Positions 8,020 to 16,150 of a DNA stretch of 37,954 nt are shown here, in pieces. The stretch spans positions 1 to 37,954 of the forward strand of contig QYZZ01000006.1 of the NCBI GenBank assembly GCA_003838145.1, in the 5' to 3' direction. The DNA is from Tindallia sp. MSAO_Bac2 (GTDB taxonomy: Bacteria; Bacillota; Clostridia; Peptostreptococcales; Tindalliaceae). The translations under genes were made by a program, and so were the position numbers. Position 1 is the first letter of the stretch. The number at the start of each line of letters is the position of its first letter. The notes under the pieces are model-generated. The model ran no database searches. It was not told the DNA's origin and saw only the letters and a program-made list of their open reading frames with translations.

Positions 8020-9297
8020 CTACTTTTCAATTTTCTCCATTCCGCCCATATAGGCACGAAGTGCTTCAGGGATAAGAACCGAGCCATCTGCCTGCTGACA
8101 GTTTTCCAGAATTGCTGCCAGGGTTCTTCCCACTGCCAAACCGGAACCATTTAAGGTATGAACAAAGGTAACTTTTCCTCCATCTTTAGGACGGTATCGA
8201 ATGTTGGCACGTCTTGCCTGAAAATCTTCAAAGTTACTGCAGGAAGAAATTTCCACATAACGTCCATAGCTGGGCATCCATACTTCCAGGTCATATTTAA
8301 AGGCTGCCGTAAAACCCAGATCTCCTGTGGCTATTTTGACAATCCGATAAGGAATATTCAGCTTTTGCAGCACTTTTTCCGCGTTTTCCACTAAGGTTTC
8401 CAGCTCAGCGTAAGAAGATTCCGGGGTGGTAAATTTTACCATTTCCACTTTATTAAACTGATGCTGTCGGATCAGTCCTCTGGTATCCCGCCCGGCAGAT
8501 CCGGCTTCGGAGCGGAAACAGGGAGTATAAGCGGCATAGTAAAGCGGCATGTCCTCTTCGTTTAATATTTCATCCCGATAAATATTGGTTACCGGTACTT
8601 CCGCTGTCGGTACCAGGAAAAAGTCTTTTTGTGGAATCCTAAAGGTATCCTCCTCAAATTTTGGCAGCTGGCCGGTGCCGGTCATACTCTGCCGGTTCAC
8701 CATAAAGGGTGGCATCAGTTCCTCATAGCCATGCTCGTTAATATGCAGGTCCAGCATGAAGTTAATAAGAGCCCGCTCCAGCCTGGCACCGGCTTTTTTA
8801 TAAAGCACGAATCGGGAGCCGGTAACTTTGGCGGCTCTTTCAAAGTCCAGGATATCCAGATCTCCTCCAACGTCCCAGTGTGCTTTAAAGTCAAAGTCAA
8901 ATTGAGGCTGATCGCCCCAGCGTTTAACTTCCACATTATCTTCGTCCGTATCTCCCTGAGGAACATCCGGATGGGGAATATTGGGGATTCGGAGCATTTT
9001 CTCCTGCAATGTATCTTCCACCAGTGCAACTTTTGCATCCAGATCCTTTATGTTAGCCGAAAGTTCCTTCATCTGCTGCATTACTTCCGTTGTATCTTCA
9101 CCGGCTTTTTTCAGCTTTGGTATTTCTTTTGATACCCGGTTTTGCTCACTTTTCATTTGTTCTACTTCCTGAAGCAGTTTTCTGCGTTCTTCGTCCAATG
9201 CCACCACTTCATCCAGGTCGATATCAGCTTCGCCCCGGCGATTCATGGCAGCTTTAATGCTATCCAACTCTGTTCGTAATCGTTTCATATCCAGCAT
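8020..9297 (-). CDS. serS: seryl-tRNA synthetase
   Basis: 425 aa, full length. It charges tRNA-Ser (and tRNA-Sec) with serine in the cytoplasm. Residues 1-110 form the long antiparallel coiled-coil arm that grips the variable arm of tRNA-Ser. The class II core follows: [18 protein letters not shown]; motif 2 [21 protein letters not shown]; and motif 3 with [18 protein letters not shown] near the C-terminus. AGGAGG lies 5-6 nt before ATG 9297. The gene is governed by a serine T-box leader with its own promoter and ends in a strong hairpin, so it is a one-gene transcription unit. Confidence 0.97.
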   Translation of the reverse strand: MLDMKRLRTELDSIKAAMNRRGEADIDLDEVVALDEERRKLLQEVEQMKSEQNRVSKEIPKLKKAGEDTTEVMQQMKELSANIKDLDAKVALVEDTLQEKMLRIPNIPHPDVPQGDTDEDNVEVKRWGDQPQFDFDFKAHWDVGGDLDILDFERAAKVTGSRFVLYKKAGARLERALINFMLDLHINEHGYEELMPPFMVNRQSMTGTGQLPKFEEDTFRIPQKDFFLVPTAEVPVTNIYRDEILNEEDMPLYYAAYTPCFRSEAGSAGRDTRGLIRQHQFNKVEMVKFTTPESSYAELETLVENAEKVLQKLNIPYRIVKIATGDLGFTAAFKYDLEVWMPSYGRYVEISSCSNFEDFQARRANIRYRPKDGGKVTFVHTLNGSGLAVGRTLAAILENCQQADGSVLIPEALRAYMGGMEKIEK

Positions 9298-9351
9298 TTT
9301 TTATTTCCTCCTTTATGAAATTCTTCCTGAATTTATAACTAAATTTAAAAC

Positions 9352-9597
9352 AAAAAAGCCTCCATCCCAATGAAGGGACGAAGGCTTAAGCTCCGCGTTG
9401 CCACCCTGATTGACTTTACCTTTTGGTAAAATCCTCTTCAAAACCTTTTAACGGGGGTTGGCCGGCTTTTATCATAAGCGGTTCCAGGCTGGATTCAATT
9501 CATTTCTTTATCGGCTTTCACCTGCCGCCGACTCTCTGAAAAAGAAAAAGAATTTACTGGGCCCTTCTTCACCTGTCCATAAGGAATGGATACAGTT
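9352..9597 (-). promoter_or_regulatory. T-box riboswitch (serine) controlling serS
   Basis: The minus-strand leader has the full T-box order. Stem I carries AGAGAG after its 5' strand. The specifier loop has AGTA on the 5' side and GAA-TCC-A on the 3' side, so the specifier codon at 9493-9491 is UCC (Ser). The T-box core AGGGTGGCAACGCGG lies at 9407-9393. Its UGGC would pair with the GCCA 3' end of uncharged tRNA-Ser. The terminator follows: AAGCCTTCGTCCC / GGGATGGAGGCTT plus a T run at 9387-9352. Uncharged tRNA-Ser should favour the antiterminator and read-through into serS. Confidence 0.95.
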
Positions 9598-9603
9598 TTT
9601 TGT

Positions 9604-9632
9604 ATTTTATCATTTTTTTATGCTTTTGACAA
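9604..9632 (-). promoter_or_regulatory. sigma-A promoter of the serS T-box leader
   Basis: On the minus strand, TTGTCA (9632-9627), 17-bp spacer, TAAAAT (9609-9604). The expected start near 9597 leaves room for the whole T-box. It lies just downstream of the stop of the sigma-54 activator gene, in AT-rich DNA. Confidence 0.8.
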
Positions 9633-9668
9633 TTAGATTATTTGCATTATGATTATTTGTAAGAAAGG

Positions 9669-11522
9669 TTAAAGATATTTTTTTATTTTCCTGTAAGCTG
9701 TTGCTTGACTAATCCCCAAGGCTTCTGCCACTTTATAGCTATTACCATACTCCTGGTAAGCCCTTTCTATTAGTTTTTTTTCTAGTTGATTTACTGCATC
9801 CTCCAAATTTATGTGTTTTTGGGGTTCATTATTAGCATGACTAAATTTATTTGGTGTTAAATTATTAACAAAAAAGTACTGCTCATCACTTTCCTCAATT
9901 AGCTTTGACGGACTTGTTACAACGAGTCGCTCCATTGAATTCTCTAATTCTCTAACATTTCCTGGCCATTCATAATAGATCATGCTCTGTTTGAATCCGT
10001 CACTAACGGCTACATTCTTATTATATTTATTGTTATATTTTTCAAGAAAAAAATCAATTAAATAGTTAATGTCTTCTTGTCTTTCTCTTAGTGGGGGGAT
10101 GTATACAGGTATTACATTGAGCCGATAATATAAATCCAGTCTAAAAGTTCCTTTTTGAACCATTTTATACAAATCTTTATTTGTTGCTGCAATAATTCTT
10201 ACATCTACTTCTATTGGCTGGTTTCCACCTACTCTCATAATTTTTTTATCTTGTATCACTTGCAAAAGTTTGACTTGCAAATGTAATGGCATTTCGCCAA
10301 TTTCGTCAAGAAGCAGCGTTCCTTTATCCGCCATTTCAATTAAACCTGGTTTTCCACCTTTTTTTGCACCTGAAAAAGCTCCTGATTCATATCCAAGCAA
10401 CTCTGACTCTAATAGTGATTCTGGCAGCGCTCCACAATTAACTTCGATCATCCTTTGTCTTTTTCTTTGTCCAGTATCATGAATGTATCTTGCTACCATT
10501 CCTTTACCAACTCCCGATTCTCCAGAAATCAGAATTGTTGAATCTACATTTTTTATGTCATTAGATAATTGCAAAATACTGTTCATGCTCTCGCTCTTGC
10601 TTATAAAGGATTCTTTCTTTGTAGGTTTGTTTGATTTTACTGATTCGTTTTGTTGATTAAAGTATTTATTTATTATATTCAGTTCTTCAATATTGATAGC
10701 GTTTATTATTATTCTAAAAACATTTTTATTCTCATCAAAAACTGGTACCGCTGTTACTAGAGCTTCTTTGTTTGTTTCAAACTTTTGAATGATTGAGAGC
10801 TTCCTTTTTTCTTTTAAAATTAGTAATCCTATTGAAGGATTGTAGTATCCTTTTTCTTCCATTGTACGAACGTTCACACCAGTAACTTTTTCTCTGCTAA
10901 TCCCTGTTATATTTTCAAATTCTTTATTAACTCTAACAGTTATTCCTTCGCCATTCAAAATCACGAAAGAGTTCGGTGCATTTTCAAAAGCCTGATCAAG
11001 TTCTTGATACCATATTTTTATATCATGTAAATTTTGAATGACATTTTTTAACTGATTTTTTCCATCAAAAGGTCTCTTATCATTAATATATCTTCTCCCA
11101 GTGGTTGGCTCTCGTTGAAATGCCATTGTAAATCTAATAGTCTCTTTTAATATATACTCACTTAAATTATTTAATGATAAAACACCTTCAATTTTTTCCT
11201 TTTCATCTATAATAAGTATATGTTCACAGTTATAACTTAGCTCATAAAACAATTGATCTGTAACTAACGGTCTACACATTATTTTAATTTTTTTTGAAAT
11301 TAAATTGCTTACACCTTTTTCCATACCTTTACTATAGTAATAGGCTTCTAATAAATTCTGTTTTGTTAAAATACCAATGATTTTATTGTCCTTTAATACT
11401 GCTCCAGTATCAACATTGTTTTTATCAAAAGCACCAATTGTCTCTTCAAGACTACTGTTTTCAGCAATTATTATACAAGGAGTCAATGCAATATTGATAT
11501 CTCTTTTCTCGGATTTTTCCAC
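9669..11522 (-). CDS. sigma-54-dependent transcriptional activator (CBS-CBS-PAS-AAA+-HTH)
   Basis: 617 aa. Residues about 12-130 form a tandem CBS pair, a module that often binds adenine nucleotides. A PAS domain follows at about 172-285. The sigma-54 AAA+ domain (about 305-540) has Walker A GESGVGKG (334-341), the sigma-54 contact loop GAFSGA (381-386, a Ser variant of GAFTGA), Walker B GTLLLDEIGE (401-410) and the sensor region LYYRLNVIPVYIPPLRER. A Fis-type helix-turn-helix ends the protein (YKVAEALGISQATAYRKIKKYL). The start is GTG 11522, 9 nt after AAAGGA; the nearby ATG is out of frame. It is divergent from the M20/TRAP operon, which has a sigma-54 promoter, so that operon is the likely target. 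The signal is unknown. Confidence 0.92.
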   Translation of the reverse strand: MEKSEKRDINIALTPCIIIAENSSLEETIGAFDKNNVDTGAVLKDNKIIGILTKQNLLEAYYYSKGMEKGVSNLISKKIKIMCRPLVTDQLFYELSYNCEHILIIDEKEKIEGVLSLNNLSEYILKETIRFTMAFQREPTTGRRYINDKRPFDGKNQLKNVIQNLHDIKIWYQELDQAFENAPNSFVILNGEGITVRVNKEFENITGISREKVTGVNVRTMEEKGYYNPSIGLLILKEKRKLSIIQKFETNKEALVTAVPVFDENKNVFRIIINAINIEELNIINKYFNQQNESVKSNKPTKKESFISKSESMNSILQLSNDIKNVDSTILISGESGVGKGMVARYIHDTGQRKRQRMIEVNCGALPESLLESELLGYESGAFSGAKKGGKPGLIEMADKGTLLLDEIGEMPLHLQVKLLQVIQDKKIMRVGGNQPIEVDVRIIAATNKDLYKMVQKGTFRLDLYYRLNVIPVYIPPLRERQEDINYLIDFFLEKYNNKYNKNVAVSDGFKQSMIYYEWPGNVRELENSMERLVVTSPSKLIEESDEQYFFVNNLTPNKFSHANNEPQKHINLEDAVNQLEKKLIERAYQEYGNSYKVAEALGISQATAYRKIKKYL

Positions 11523-11548
11523 TAATATTCATCCTTTTCTATATATTT

Positions 11549-11652
11549 AATTCATATTTGAATTGTTAATTCATTTGTGAATTTTATCTTTTTAACGCAC
11601 CTATGTCAACATGTTTTATAAATTCATAATGCAATTAATTCATAAATGAATT
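11549..11652. promoter_or_regulatory. four palindromic activator sites (AATTCA-N4-TGAATT)
   Basis: Four 16-bp sites lie in the divergent gap: 11549-11564, 11568-11583, 11621-11636 (right half degenerate, GCAATT) and 11637-11652. Three are perfect AATTCA-N4-TGAATT palindromes. They form two pairs, the first with starts 19 bp apart and the second adjacent. The nearest lies about 100 bp upstream of the sigma-54 promoter, the normal distance for enhancer sites. Sites 1-2 cover the regulator's own -10 and start region. Inferred to bind the Fis-type HTH of the adjacent activator. Confidence 0.8.
11581..11609 (-). promoter_or_regulatory. sigma-A promoter of the sigma-54 activator gene
   Basis: Consensus TTGACA (11609-11604) and TAAAAT (11586-11581) with a 17-bp spacer on the minus strand, about 60 nt before the GTG start. 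The -10 and the expected start point overlap palindromic sites 1-2, so the activator probably represses or tunes its own synthesis. Confidence 0.8.
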
Positions 11653-11751
11653 ACGAATATTTATTGAAGTTTCTTCAACTATTTATAATTTGTATCTATA
11701 CAATTAAGCAATATTCTCATTTTTCTTAAATATTATTATAATTAAATAATT

Positions 11752-11767
11752 TGGCATGCTAATTGCA
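11752..11767 (+). promoter_or_regulatory. sigma-54 (-24/-12) promoter of the M20-TRAP operon
   Basis: TGGCAT-GCTAA-TTGCA matches the consensus TGGCAC-N5-TTGCA. The -24 GG is at 11753-11754 and the -12 GC at 11765-11766, with the required spacing. The expected start is near 11778, about 45 nt before the peptidase ATG. The divergent gene encodes the matching activator. Confidence 0.9.
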
Positions 11768-11822
11768 ATAATGTGTATTATGCCTACAGTAAATCAACAA
11801 TTAAAATTGAAAGGAGTCAATT

Positions 11823-13091
11823 ATGAACGAAACCAAAAAAAAAGTATCAATTTTGTTAGATAAAAAAATTAACGAAACAGTACGTATTTTAGCAGATTTT
11901 GTTCAATACCCAAGTCTTGCAGGGTATGAAAAAGAAGCTCAGGAATTTATAGCAAAAGAAATGAAGTTAGCATCTCTGGATGTTGATCTATGGGAACCAA
12001 CAATCGAAGACACTTATATTAACCCTACTTTCCTTACGACTGTAGATATCTTTAGTGGAAGTCCTAATGTAGTTGGAACTTTTAAAGGAACTGGTGGAGG
12101 AAAGTCTATGATTCTAAATGGACATGTTGACGTTGTTCCTGTGAATGATTCTGACTGGGATAAAAGCCCATGGAGCGGAGCTTATGAAGATGGACGGATT
12201 TATGGTCGCGGTGCCTCAGACATGAAGGGAGGTTTAGTTTCTCACTTAATGGCAATTAAAGCAATCGCTGAATCTGGAATTAAGCTAAAAGGTGATGTGT
12301 ATCTCCAGAGCGTTATTGGAGAAGAGACAGGAGGGATTGGAACTTTATCTGCCATTTCAAGAGGCTATTGCGCTGATGGGGCTATTATTTCTGAGCCAAC
12401 AGATCTTGTCATTTGTCCAGTATCTATGGGGGCTATGTGGTTCCGGATTTTCGTCAAGGGTAGAGCGGCACATGCTGGAACTTCCGAGTTTGGAGTGAAT
12501 GCAATTAGTAAAATGTGTCTTGTCATAGGTGCTTTAAATGAATTTAATGACTTTAGGAGTAAAAATACACGTCATCCGCTTTATAAAAACATATTAAATC
12601 CATTTAATATTAATGTTGGAGCTGTTCGTGGAGGCTCTTTTCCAACCAGCGTGCCAGATGAAATTTATATTGAAGGTAGAATGGCAATCTCGCCGGATGA
12701 GGAGGTGGAAGAGGCAAGGACGGCATTAGAAAACGCTGTTATGGAAGCAGCTACTAACGATGAATGGTTAGTAACTATGCCACCGCAGGTAGAATGGTAT
12801 GGGTTTTGTCTAAGTCCGGGTGGAATTTCACTAGAACATCCCTTAGTTAACACAGTAAAAAGTAATTGCCTTTCCCTTGGTCTATCAGAAACTGTTATTT
12901 CTGGAACACCTTGGGGCACTGATGCTGGTGCTTTAATTAAATATGCTAACACTCCAACAATTGTATTTGGACCTGGGCCTGGCTCAACTGCTCATCAAGC
13001 TAATGAATATATTGATGTTCAAAAAGTTATAGAAGCATCAAAAGTTATTGCTTGTACATTATTGGACTGGTGCGATTATGAAAAACTGTAA
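11823..13091 (+). CDS. M20 family metallopeptidase/deacylase (ArgE/DapE-like)
   Basis: 422 aa, a co-catalytic zinc hydrolase of the acetylornithine deacetylase / succinyl-diaminopimelate desuccinylase group. Metal and catalytic residues are visible: NGHVDVVP (His101, Asp103), GASDMKGG (bridging Asp133), GEETGG (catalytic Glu167 and metal Glu168), SEPTD (Glu191) and a late His in GSTAHQANEYI. The dimerisation lid carries GRAAHAGTSEFG. No signal peptide, so cytoplasmic. AAAGGAG precedes the ATG. It is first in a sigma-54-controlled operon with a TRAP transporter, so it probably hydrolyses the imported compound, likely an N-acyl amino acid or dipeptide-like acid. The exact substrate cannot be read from sequence, and an anabolic ArgE/DapE role is less likely here. 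Confidence 0.9.
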   Translation: MNETKKKVSILLDKKINETVRILADFVQYPSLAGYEKEAQEFIAKEMKLASLDVDLWEPTIEDTYINPTFLTTVDIFSGSPNVVGTFKGTGGGKSMILNGHVDVVPVNDSDWDKSPWSGAYEDGRIYGRGASDMKGGLVSHLMAIKAIAESGIKLKGDVYLQSVIGEETGGIGTLSAISRGYCADGAIISEPTDLVICPVSMGAMWFRIFVKGRAAHAGTSEFGVNAISKMCLVIGALNEFNDFRSKNTRHPLYKNILNPFNINVGAVRGGSFPTSVPDEIYIEGRMAISPDEEVEEARTALENAVMEAATNDEWLVTMPPQVEWYGFCLSPGGISLEHPLVNTVKSNCLSLGLSETVISGTPWGTDAGALIKYANTPTIVFGPGPGSTAHQANEYIDVQKVIEASKVIACTLLDWCDYEKL

Positions 13092-13116
13092 ATGAAAATT
13101 TTAAGGAGGAATTAAT

Positions 13117-14145
13117 ATGAAAAAATTTATGTCAATGATCATTGTGTTATCGTTATTACTTATTTTACCTGGATGTAGTGGTTCAAATGGTTCTGATAAT
13201 AGCGCCGCAAATAGAGGACAAGAAGAATTCGAACTCGGTATCACCTATGTCGTTGCAGAAACTCAATCCACTCACCTTGCAGCAGAAGTTTTTAAAGAAA
13301 AAGTTGAAGAAAGAACTGATGGTAGAGTTTCAATTGAGCTTTATCCAGCAGGATCACTATATGCTTCCGAGTTTGATGCATCTGAAGCTGTTCAGCTTGG
13401 TAACATTGAAATGACAATAACTGCAACTTCACCTTTAGCCGGTTTTATTGACGAATTTATGGTTATTGACCTTCCTTATCTATTTTCTGATGCTGAGTCA
13501 GCCTATGAAGCTTTAGATGGTGATTTAGGCGATCAATTGCTAGGGCTTTTGCCTCCACTTGGTTTGAAAGGTTTATCTTTCGGTGAAACAGGGTTTAGGC
13601 AAATTACAAATAATAGAGGCCCTATTGAATCACCTGATGATTTAAGTGGTTTAAGAATTCGAACCATGGAAACGCCAGCACATATACGGCCTTTCCAAGA
13701 GTGGGGCGCAAATCCTTCACCGCTTGCTTTCGGGGAGCTATATACAGCATTGCAGCAAGGAACTTATGATGCCATGGAAGCTCCAGTATCATTAATATAT
13801 TCTTCAAGATTACATGAGGTTCAAGATTATCTGACTGTTAGTAATCACTTTTATACCGCAACAATTATGCTTATAAATGATGACTTATTTAATGAAATGC
13901 CTGCAGACATTCAGGAAATTATTCAGGAAGAAGCTCTTGCCTTTAAGGATTTACAGAGAGAACTTGCCTCTGAACAAGAAGCGGAATGGTTTGAAGCAAT
14001 TCAAGAAGATGGAATTCAAGTGAATGAACTGTCTGATGATCAAAGAAATGTGTTCCAAGAAATAGGATTAACACTTTATGATGAGTTTGAAGATGAGATA
14101 GGTCGTGATCTTATTGATTTAGCAATAGAAATAAGTGAAAACTAG
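13117..14145 (+). CDS. dctP: TRAP transporter solute-binding lipoprotein (DctP type)
   Basis: 342 aa. Residues 1-20 are a lipoprotein signal with lipobox LPGC, so the mature protein is anchored outside the membrane through Cys20. The body has the DctP pattern: early GITYVVAETQSTHLAAEVFKE, then LSGLRIRTMETPAH with the arginine that usually clamps the ligand carboxylate, WGANPSPLAFGELYTALQQGTYDAMEAP, and the C-terminal helical stretch. The ligand is therefore probably a carboxylic acid. AAGGAGGAATTAAT precedes the ATG, 25 nt after the peptidase stop. It is followed by a stable hairpin and then dctQ-dctM. Confidence 0.92.
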   Translation: MKKFMSMIIVLSLLLILPGCSGSNGSDNSAANRGQEEFELGITYVVAETQSTHLAAEVFKEKVEERTDGRVSIELYPAGSLYASEFDASEAVQLGNIEMTITATSPLAGFIDEFMVIDLPYLFSDAESAYEALDGDLGDQLLGLLPPLGLKGLSFGETGFRQITNNRGPIESPDDLSGLRIRTMETPAHIRPFQEWGANPSPLAFGELYTALQQGTYDAMEAPVSLIYSSRLHEVQDYLTVSNHFYTATIMLINDDLFNEMPADIQEIIQEEALAFKDLQRELASEQEAEWFEAIQEDGIQVNELSDDQRNVFQEIGLTLYDEFEDEIGRDLIDLAIEISEN

Positions 14146-14170
14146 TTAGTTCGAAAGTATTTTTAACATT

Positions 14171-14206
14171 ACTCCGGAGCGAATTATTCTTGAAAAGCTC
14201 CGGAGT
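14171..14206 (+). other. intergenic mRNA hairpin between dctP and dctQ
   Basis: ACTCCGGAGC (14171-14180) pairs perfectly with GCTCCGGAGT (14197-14206) around a 16-nt loop. No T run follows (ATATATTG), so it is not a classical terminator. Its place after the binding-protein gene suggests a 3' stabiliser or processing stop giving more DctP than membrane subunits. Confidence 0.65.
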
Positions 14207-14248
14207 ATATATTGACACGCTACAACCTTTAGGATGAGAGGTGAAAAA

Positions 14249-14746
14249 GTGAATTTACTAAAGCTTCTTGATGAAAGAGCTGAGCAAGTACTGGCAGTAT
14301 TTGCTATGATTGTTATGGTTATCCTGGTATTTATACAGGTCATTTTTCGCTACGTTATCAACGCATCTTTAAGCTGGTCTGAGGAACTGGCAAGATACGC
14401 ACACATTTGGATGGTTTGGCTATCAGCTAGTTATGCTGTTCGAAAAAGTGCTCACATAAAAGTTGAAATGGTTAAAAATATATTCAATATGAAAACACAG
14501 AAGGTAATTAATGTTATTGCCTTACTGCTTTGGTTTGCTTTTGCATTATTTTTTGCTTGGCAGGGTCTCTCTATGGTTCTTTCCGTTATGGAGCGTGGTC
14601 AACGAGCCGCAGCGACTAGAATACCAATGTGGATTGTGTATATAGCTCTTCCCTTAGGTGGGTTTCTTATGTCTTTCAGGCTAGTACAACGTTTATATTT
14701 TTTATTTAACTCCGCAAAAGCAGCAGAGGAGGTTGAGACAAAATGA
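14249..14746 (+). CDS. dctQ: TRAP transporter small permease subunit (DctQ type)
   Basis: 165 aa with four hydrophobic helices. The start is placed at GTG 14249, 5 nt after GAGAGGTG; the upstream ATG 14234 has no spaced ribosome site. The family signature follows the first helix: QVIFRYVINASLSWSEELARYAHIWMVWLSASYAVRKSAHIKVE. The two later helices end in a short charged tail. It partners DctM in the membrane for ion-coupled uptake of the ligand delivered by DctP. The stop overlaps the dctM start by 4 nt (ATGA). Confidence 0.92.
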   Translation: MNLLKLLDERAEQVLAVFAMIVMVILVFIQVIFRYVINASLSWSEELARYAHIWMVWLSASYAVRKSAHIKVEMVKNIFNMKTQKVINVIALLLWFAFALFFAWQGLSMVLSVMERGQRAAATRIPMWIVYIALPLGGFLMSFRLVQRLYFLFNSAKAAEEVETK

Positions 14747-16023
14747 CAATTGCCTTTCTTTTTGGATCACTCATACTTTATATTGCTTTAAATATTCCTA
14801 TTGCTATATCTCTTGGATTATCTGCATTAACTACATTAATATTTGCCAGTAATGTATCCTATGGAATGATCGTTCAGCAAGCTGCTACATCTCTTAATTC
14901 ATTTCCTATCATGGCAATCCCTTTTTTCATGCTTGCCGGCATTTTAATGTCAAAAGCAGGTATTTCCAAGAGATTACTTAATTTAGCAAACGCACTAGTT
15001 GGATCTTTCACTGGGGGTCTTGCTCAAGCAACTATACTGGCTTCAATGTTTTTCTCAGCTATTTCTGGTTCTGGTCCAGCAACTGTTGCTGCAATTGGTT
15101 CTTTTATGATCCCAACAATGAAAGATAATAATTATGATAAAGGATTTGCGGCATCAATAACAGCTACTGCTGGTTCAATTGGTGTAATTATACCTCCGAG
15201 CATCCCTTTTGTTGTTTATGGCATTACGGGCGAAGTATCCATCGGCGCAATGTTTCTTGCTGGCATTATACCCGGCATAATAATTGGTTTGATGCTGATG
15301 ATATTTTCATACATTATCTCAAAAAAAAATAATTATTCAGCTGTTTACAAACGTGTTGGAATTAAGGGTTTAATCAAAGCTATAAATGATGCTAAATGGG
15401 CTTTAATGATACCTATTGTTGTTTTAGGGGGAATCTATGGAGGTATTTTTACTCCCACCGAAGCTGCTGTTATTGCAGTTGTATATGCAATTTTTGTTGG
15501 CCTTTTTGTTTATAGAGAAATGAGTTTAAAAGACCTTTATGATGGATTTGCTGAATCATGCTTGGTCGCTGGTACAACGATGGTTATTATTGCTCTAGCC
15601 ATTTCGTTTTCATATCTTATGACTGTTGAGCAAGTTCCAAGGACTATAGCCAATTTTATAACAAATTTTTCAGAAAATAAACTTGTTATTCTTTTGTTGA
15701 TAAATGTCTTTTTGATATTTGTCGGCGCCTTTATCGACACTATATCAGCTATTATTGTTTTAACACCAATGTTGTTACCTGTAGTGACTCAAGTTGGAGT
15801 TGATCCTGTTCATTTTGGCGTAATTCTGGTAGCCAATCTTGCGATCGGGTTCGTCACTCCTCCTGTTGGGGTAAACCTCTTTGTTGCTTCAAATATTGGT
15901 CTTGTAAGTATAGAGAGAATAGTAAGATCAATTATTCCTCTTTTTATAGCTCTTATTATTAGTCTGATCCTTATAACCTATATACCTTTTTTATCAACAT
16001 TTTTGCCTGAATTTTTTCTATAA
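14743..16023 (+). CDS. dctM: TRAP transporter large permease subunit (DctM type)
   Basis: 426 aa, about 12 membrane segments, full length for DctM. Family marks include NSFPIMAIPFFMLAGILMSKAG, SAISGSGPATVAAIGSFMIPTM, GSIGVIIPPSIPFVVYG, GIFTPTEAAVIAVVYA and GFVTPPVGVNLFVAS. This subunit forms the sodium-coupled translocation path. It is translationally coupled to dctQ and is the last gene of the sigma-54 operon, with a terminator about 35 nt later. Codons are AT-rich like the rest of the cassette and unlike the gene that follows. Confidence 0.95.
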   Translation: MTIAFLFGSLILYIALNIPIAISLGLSALTTLIFASNVSYGMIVQQAATSLNSFPIMAIPFFMLAGILMSKAGISKRLLNLANALVGSFTGGLAQATILASMFFSAISGSGPATVAAIGSFMIPTMKDNNYDKGFAASITATAGSIGVIIPPSIPFVVYGITGEVSIGAMFLAGIIPGIIIGLMLMIFSYIISKKNNYSAVYKRVGIKGLIKAINDAKWALMIPIVVLGGIYGGIFTPTEAAVIAVVYAIFVGLFVYREMSLKDLYDGFAESCLVAGTTMVIIALAISFSYLMTVEQVPRTIANFITNFSENKLVILLLINVFLIFVGAFIDTISAIIVLTPMLLPVVTQVGVDPVHFGVILVANLAIGFVTPPVGVNLFVASNIGLVSIERIVRSIIPLFIALIISLILITYIPFLSTFLPEFFL

Positions 16024-16056
16024 AAAATAAATGTTATTTATAGTTGCCCTCTTTTT

Positions 16057-16110
16057 AGCAATAAAAAGTGACTTCTCCAAATAAACAATCACTTTTTATT
16101 GCTTTTTCTT
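16057..16110 (+). terminator. terminator of the M20-dctPQM operon
   Basis: A 15-bp perfect stem, AGCAATAAAAAGTGA (16057-16071) with TCACTTTTTATTGCT (16089-16103), followed by TTTTTCTTT. It lies between dctM and the convergent UPF0182 gene and marks the right edge of the AT-rich cassette. Confidence 0.9.
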
Positions 16111-16150
16111 TATCTAGTTCAGTTAGAACCATACACTTTAATTTTCGCTA

